24,459 nt of DNA from an uncultured Atopobiaceae bacterium. GTDB lineage: Bacteria > Actinomycetota > Coriobacteriia > Coriobacteriales > Atopobiaceae. Under the pieces are notes generated by a model. That model had not been told where the DNA came from, did no database searches, and saw only the letters and a program-made list of their open reading frames with translations. Positions 20,890 to 24,459 of this stretch are shown piece by piece (position 1 is the first letter of the stretch; every line of letters begins with the position of its first letter). Made by a program: the position numbers and the translations under genes. The stretch is from the NCBI GenBank assembly GCA_905235165.1, contig CAJOKK010000012.1:1-24459 (forward strand). Direction: 5' to 3'.

Positions 20890-21564
20890 GTGCATCACAA
20901 GAACATCTTGCATATTGCCCGCACGTCGCGTCATCATGATCGCATGCGCGAGTTGAGCCACGCGATTGACGTTTCTATCGCACTCGCTACTCCCGTCACC
21001 TTTCCCCAGGCCATTGCCTCTGGTCATGAGTTTGACCTCGTGATTCTCGACCCCGATGGTATGGATCAGAACACGCTGAGTGCCGTTGATTCCTACGTCT
21101 CCGACAATGGCTTCATCCCGACCTTGCTCGTGACCGACGAGGAGAAGCTCGCCAAGATGCACCTTCCCGTGCAGGGGAGGAACGACTTCATCCTCTCCAC
21201 GGCTGGCGAGGCGGAGTTCGAGGTCCGTTGTTCGCTGCTGCTCTGGCCTGGCGAAGAAAGCGCTCCGGCTGACATCGTCTCTATCGACAACATGACCATC
21301 AACCTGGCCACTTACCAGGTCTACATCGACTCCGTGCCTGTTGACCTCACTCTGATGGAGTACTCGCTGCTCTCCTTCTTGGCAACGCATCCCTCGCGTG
21401 CCTACTCGCGCGAGACCCTGCTGCATCGCGTGTGGGGCTTCGAGTACTGCGGCGGTACGCGTACGGTAGACGTACATATCCGTCGCGTTCGCTCCAAGGT
21501 GGGGCCTCAGGTCGCAAGCCATATCGTCACCGTTCGTGGCGTGGGCTACCTCTTCAAGCTCTAG
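20890..21564 (+). CDS. GlnR-like orphan OmpR-family transcriptional regulator with atypical receiver
   Basis: DNA-binding regulator, 224 aa. GTG 20890 has GGAGG at 20876-20880; the ATG at 20883 is out of frame. The receiver half lacks the usual acidic pocket (ILHIARTSRHH at its place) and the conserved Lys (RNDFILSTA instead of a K-P motif), keeping only Asp54 (LVILDPDGMD) and a Thr (LLVTDE), so ordinary phosphorylation is unlikely. The phrase NDFILSTAGEAEFEVR and the following INLATYQVYI closely resemble remembered Streptomyces GlnR (DDVLLDTAGPAEVEAR). The winged helix is canonical: VDLTLMEYSLLSFLATHPSRAYSRETLLHRVWGFEYCGGTRTVDVHIRRVRSKVG and TVRGVGYLF. No kinase gene is adjacent. Position behind the amino-acid importer and GS homologue supports a nitrogen-control role. 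Confidence 0.85.
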   Translation: MHHKNILHIARTSRHHDRMRELSHAIDVSIALATPVTFPQAIASGHEFDLVILDPDGMDQNTLSAVDSYVSDNGFIPTLLVTDEEKLAKMHLPVQGRNDFILSTAGEAEFEVRCSLLLWPGEESAPADIVSIDNMTINLATYQVYIDSVPVDLTLMEYSLLSFLATHPSRAYSRETLLHRVWGFEYCGGTRTVDVHIRRVRSKVGPQVASHIVTVRGVGYLFKL

Positions 21565-21603
21565 CTTGACCAGGCAAATCAGGAGAAGAACCAAGCTTTT
21601 ATC

Positions 21604-21628
21604 GACCCGCCATCCTTGGCGGGTCTTT
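21604..21628 (+). terminator. Rho-independent terminator after the GlnR-like gene
   Basis: Perfect 8-bp stem GACCCGCC (21604-21611) / GGCGGGTC (21618-21625), 6-nt loop, followed by TTTGC; AAGCTTTTATC lies just upstream. Confidence 0.8.
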
Positions 21629-21712
21629 GCGTTAGCTGGGCAGGTTAACGTGCAATCTGTCCAGGGCTTCTCGCGAAGGTCCTTCTCTCGAAGCCTTATC
21701 TGCTAGGCGGCA

Positions 21713-21741
21713 ATGACATTTTCGCTGTGGCAACGTAAACT
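21713..21741 (+). promoter_or_regulatory. Candidate promoter of the HtrA-like gene
   Basis: ATGACA (21713-21718, 5/6 match to TTGACA), 17-bp spacer, TAAACT (21736-21741, 4/6). It would give a leader of about 140 nt before the start codon at 21889. The rest of the 324-bp gap 21565-21888 holds the terminator and no gene I can support. Confidence 0.45.
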
Positions 21742-21888
21742 AGCTGAGTGCGCTTTTTCAGAAAACCAAAAGCCTTGTTTCACTGACGTGAGTTTTGCCC
21801 TGCGGAGTTTATGTGATGCGTTGGTGGGGGTACAGTTCTCAATGTAAGGATTCGTCAGTTGCGTGTTGATCAATAAGAGGTGATTGTA

Positions 21889-23598
21889 ATGACTGATGAG
21901 AACAAGGATTTCTCAATGTTTGACGCTTCGTCTGCCGATGTTGCCGCTTCTGAGGCCAACACGGCTGGACAGCCCAACTCCGCCCAACCAACCAATGCGG
22001 TCGCAGGAGCTAGTACCCTTGAGCAGACCAAGAGTGTGCCGGTGAGTCCCGACGCCACCGCCGCACAGGATGGCTTCCAGGTGCAGAATACGGCTGCGAA
22101 CCCGGCTAGCGTCACTGCAACGCAGCCCGTAGCCCGTCCGCAGTCCACGGGTCCCGTCAATCCCTTTGAGGAGCAGCAGGCCTTTGGTGCCACGGCACAG
22201 TACAACGTCGCACCCACGCAGCAGCAGCCGCGCGTTGATATTCCGCAGGTTGACTATCAGCCGAACCAGCAGGCCGCTGCAGCTACGGTGCCCCCGCAAA
22301 TGGGGACGGTTCAGCCGAAGAAGAAGCACCCTGCCGTCGCGGCGGGTCTGTGTGGCCTTGCTGGCGGCGTGGTGGGTGCCCTGGCCATCGTCCTCGCCCT
22401 GCGAAGCGCCTCGGGTATCAACCTCTCTCAGCTTACGGCTACCAATCAGTCTTCTGCGGGCCAGACGGTTACCCTCTCGCCCAAGAACGACGACGTGACC
22501 GTTTCTCAGGCGGTTGCCGCCAAGGCGCTTCCCTCGGTTGTCTCGGTGTATGTTACGACCGACGAAGGTGAGGGCCTCGGCTCGGGCGTTATTCTCGACA
22601 ACGATGGCAACATCCTGACCAACTGGCACGTTGCGGGAGATGCCAAGGAAATCAGCGTCACGGTGGGCGGCAAGAACTACGATGCCACGCTCGTTGGCGG
22701 AGACTCCTCCTCTGACCTTGCCGTGATCAAGGCTGACTTCGGTGGAGACCAGGTCACGCCTATGGAGGTCGGCGATTCCGACAAGCTCGTGGTGGGTGAC
22801 TGGGTCATGACGATCGGCAGCCCCTTTGGCCTCGATCAGTCCGTCTCTGCCGGCATCGTCAGCTCCCTGGCGCGCAATGAGCTGATGCAGTCCACCTATG
22901 GCACGACCATCTATGCCAACCTCATTCAGACCGACGCCTGCATCAACCCCGGCAACTCCGGTGGTGCGCTGGTCAACAGTGAGGGTAAGCTGGTGGGCAT
23001 CTCCACGCTCTTCTCGTCTGACACCGAGAGCTTCGCGGGCATTGGCTTTGCCATTCCTGGTAACTACGCCATCGAGATCGCCAACAAGATCATCGCGGGC
23101 GAGCAGGTCACGCATGCCTACATCGGTTTGACCATGCAGACGGTGACGGCGCAGAACGCCGCTGCTCATAACCTTCCCGTCAACCAGGGTGCCTACGTTG
23201 CCCAGGTGGCCGACGGTAGCCCGGCCGCCGAGGCCGGCATCCAGCCGGGTGACATCGTGATTTCCATGGGTGACCAGCAGATCACCTCGGCTGACGGCAT
23301 GATCTTGGCGGTTCGCTCGCACTCCATCGGCGAGACGGTTACTGTTACGGTGATGCGTGGCAAGGAGCAGAAGAGCTTTGACGTTACCCTGAGCTCTGAC
23401 GAGGCGCTGCAGCTTCAGCAGGAGCAGCAGAAGCAGCAGTGGCTGGAGGAGCCGCAGGGTCAGCAGAATCAGCAATACCAGCAGTATCAGCAGTACCAGC
23501 AGGAACAGCAGCAGAACGACGGGTATGGCGACATGCTCGATGAGATCATGCGCTACCTGTACGACAACAACCACGGCGGCTCTTACGAGCAGGAGTAG
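21889..23598 (+). CDS. HtrA/DegP-like membrane-anchored serine protease with PDZ domain
   Basis: Trypsin-like quality-control protease (S1C), 569 aa. ATG 21889 is preferred to the GTG three codons earlier because AAGAGGTG sits 7-8 bp upstream. Residues 1-145 are a long cytoplasmic Ala/Gln/Pro-rich low-complexity region ending in PKKKH. One membrane helix follows (about 148-171). The protease domain has the triad His247 (TNWHV), Asp276 (SSSDLAVIK) and Ser357 (NPGNSGGAL). One PDZ domain covers about 410-500 (AYIGLTMQTV ... GSPAAEAGIQPGDIVISM). The C-terminus has an unusual Gln/Tyr-rich stretch (about 506-543, repeats of QQYQQ) and an acidic end. All catalytic residues are present. Substrates are misfolded or signalling proteins outside the membrane, by family. 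Monocistronic between a candidate promoter and a strong terminator. Confidence 0.95.
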   Translation: MTDENKDFSMFDASSADVAASEANTAGQPNSAQPTNAVAGASTLEQTKSVPVSPDATAAQDGFQVQNTAANPASVTATQPVARPQSTGPVNPFEEQQAFGATAQYNVAPTQQQPRVDIPQVDYQPNQQAAAATVPPQMGTVQPKKKHPAVAAGLCGLAGGVVGALAIVLALRSASGINLSQLTATNQSSAGQTVTLSPKNDDVTVSQAVAAKALPSVVSVYVTTDEGEGLGSGVILDNDGNILTNWHVAGDAKEISVTVGGKNYDATLVGGDSSSDLAVIKADFGGDQVTPMEVGDSDKLVVGDWVMTIGSPFGLDQSVSAGIVSSLARNELMQSTYGTTIYANLIQTDACINPGNSGGALVNSEGKLVGISTLFSSDTESFAGIGFAIPGNYAIEIANKIIAGEQVTHAYIGLTMQTVTAQNAAAHNLPVNQGAYVAQVADGSPAAEAGIQPGDIVISMGDQQITSADGMILAVRSHSIGETVTVTVMRGKEQKSFDVTLSSDEALQLQQEQQKQQWLEEPQGQQNQQYQQYQQYQQEQQQNDGYGDMLDEIMRYLYDNNHGGSYEQE

Positions 23599-23622
23599 CT
23601 TGTTGTAAACACGTTTGACCTA

Positions 23623-23650
23623 GGGGCCGGGACTTCCCGGCCCCTTTTTT
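23623..23650 (+). terminator. Strong Rho-independent terminator after the HtrA-like gene
   Basis: GGGGCCGGG (23623-23631), loop ACTT, CCCGGCCCC (23636-23644), then six T. Canonical. Confidence 0.96.
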
Positions 23651-23660
23651 GTGGCCGGTA

Positions 23661-23970
23661 CACCCCAGGCCACCTCGTGGCACCCCAGGCCACCTCGTGG
23701 CACCCCAGGGCACGTCATGGCACCCCAGGGCACGTCATGGCACCCCAGGCCACCTTTTGGCACCACAGGGCACGTCATGGCACCCCAGTCCACCTCGTGG
23801 CACCTCAAACCATTCCGTGACATTTCCCGCCAAGTTTTGTCACATTTTGGTATGGGGGTACACCCTAGGTCACTCCATGACACTTCCTGTCAAGTCATGT
23901 CACATCCTTGCACGTCATGGCACCCCGGTACACCCCAGGCCACCCCGTGTCACCCCAAGCTACGTGACCT
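23661..23970. repeat. 310-bp array of 10-bp/20-bp units, CA step in strict 10-bp phase
   Basis: 31 consecutive decamers without a single indel: 25 begin with CAC and 29 with CA. In the first 160 bp two decamer types alternate to give a 20-bp unit (CACCCCAGGC + CACCTCGTGG or CACGTCATGG). The middle is more diverged but stays in phase. Half-units include the palindromes CCACctcGTGG and TGnCA. The 10-bp period is not a multiple of 3 and both flanks are terminators, so the array is non-coding. Confidence 0.93.
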
Positions 23971-23988
23971 TTCCGCACCTCATAAAGA

Positions 23989-24018
23989 AAGCCCGCATGT
24001 CAAATGACACGCGGGCTT
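23989..24018 (-). terminator. Terminator of the minus-strand MetQ-like gene
   Basis: AAGCCCGC-A-TGTCA (23989-24002) pairs with TGACA-C-GCGGGCTT (24005-24018), 13 bp with one A-C mismatch and a 2-nt loop. On the minus strand it is followed by TTTCTTTATG. It lies 24 bp after the stop codon. Confidence 0.85.
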
Positions 24019-24042
24019 GCGGCTAAGAATGACTTGCCTGGC

Positions 24043-24459
24043 TTAGAAGGCGGGGAGCACGTCCTTGCCGTACTTATCGGAGAGGAACTTCTTGAAGTCA
24101 TCGGTGGCCAGAACCGCAACCAGCGCCTTAATGCGCTCGTCGTTCTCAAGCTCGGGACGCGTTGCGATGATGTTGGCGTACTCCTCGAAGGCGATGCCCT
24201 CAGACTTCTCGAGAACGAGCGCGTCAGTTGCGTGCAGGTTGGCCTCGAGTGCGTAGTTGCCGTTGATGGCGGCAAAGTCGACGTCGTTGAGGGCGCGAGG
24301 GGTGGCTGCCGCCTCGATCTCGCGGAACTCGACCTTGTGCGGGTTCTCGACGATGTCGTTCGGGGTGGAGGCAAGGTTCTGGGGATCCTTCAGCTTGATG
24401 ATGCCGTTGTCCTGCAGGAGGAGCAGGGCGCGCGCCTCGTTGGTCGGGTCGTTGGGAAC
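24043..24459 (-). CDS. metQ: MetQ/NlpA-type methionine-binding lipoprotein, C-terminal part (5' end outside window)
   Basis: The minus strand is open from the window edge to TAA at 24043-24045, giving 138 C-terminal residues. They begin VPNDPTNEARALLLLQDNGIIKL, the NlpA/MetQ signature, and continue with VEFREIEAAATPRALNDVDFAAINGNYALEANL, AFEEYANIIATR and end KFLSDKYGKDVLPAF. This matches the D-methionine-binding family that feeds MetN/MetI ABC importers in the outer leaflet. The start, signal peptide and lipobox lie beyond the window, as may metN and metI. Other open frames here are shadows of this gene. The assignment is firm at family level; the ligand (methionine or another small amino acid/peptide) is inferred from the family. 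Confidence 0.93.
   Translation of the reverse strand, partial: VPNDPTNEARALLLLQDNGIIKLKDPQNLASTPNDIVENPHKVEFREIEAAATPRALNDVDFAAINGNYALEANLHATDALVLEKSEGIAFEEYANIIATRPELENDERIKALVAVLATDDFKKFLSDKYGKDVLPAF

Noticed and set aside
21913..23574. Long open frame (553 aa) antisense to the HtrA-like gene
   Set aside because: Leu/Val/Arg-rich translation mirrors the Gln/Asp/Ala-rich protease on the other strand; no ribosome site or motifs.
23620..23883. Repeat-rich peptide (GGLGCHEVAWG type) encoded on the minus strand of the 10-bp array
   Set aside because: A 10-bp period reads as 20 residues only every 60 bp, there is no ribosome site, and the frame runs across a terminator. The repetition is a DNA-level property.
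24000..24374. 124-aa Ser/Arg/Thr-rich minus-strand open frame
   Set aside because: Out-of-frame shadow of the MetQ-type gene, which is open through the window edge in another frame.

Overview
The window is high-GC, densely packed bacterial chromosome. The mix of genes points to an anaerobic Actinobacterium of the Coriobacteriia (Olsenella/Atopobium/Collinsella type): a GlnR-like orphan regulator, twin-arginine-type lipoprotein signals, a BceS-type kinase and an apparently non-discriminating aspartyl-tRNA synthetase. The placement is an inference from gene content; no rRNA, tRNA or other taxonomic marker is present.

Layout. 1-135: end of a 52-bp-period palindromic repeat array. 314-5965: two-component system (response regulator with an apparent frameshift, and an intramembrane-sensing kinase) followed by a MacA/MacB-type efflux system (adaptor, ATPase, permease). 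6196-6501: small unknown protein. 6761-8536: aspS. 8624-11632, minus strand: NusG-domain-II protein, a fusion of a Gx-transporter domain with an EcfT-like domain, and a polysaccharide-flippase-like protein. Diverging from these is an ApbE flavin transferase (11705-12697). The ApbE/NusG_II/Gx/EcfT set resembles the flavin-handling part of Gram-positive extracellular electron transfer loci. 12743-13216: unknown membrane protein. 13477-14244: gpmA. 14331-14800: two abutting 52-bp-period repeat arrays.

14944-21564 looks like one nitrogen/amino-acid block: a glutamine-synthetase-fold protein, two paralogous amino-acid-binding lipoproteins, an ABC permease with an apparent frameshift and an unusual extracytoplasmic domain, its ATPase, and a GlnR-like regulator. 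The glutamine synthetase homologue has lost most of its metal ligands and its catalytic glutamate while the rest of the fold is well kept, so it is probably a pseudoenzyme or has a changed chemistry. This is the most interesting protein in the window.

21889-23598 is an HtrA/DegP-like membrane protease with a Gln-rich tail. It is followed by a 310-bp non-coding array (23661-23970) in which a CA step recurs every 10 bp without indels. The window ends inside a MetQ/NlpA-type lipoprotein gene on the minus strand.

Intergenic regions are rich in long inverted repeats, including a perfect 36-bp-arm palindrome at 16288-16369, beyond what simple terminators need. Two genes (near 361 and 18575) carry apparent single-event frameshifts. 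Sequencing error and real inactivation cannot be told apart from the sequence alone.
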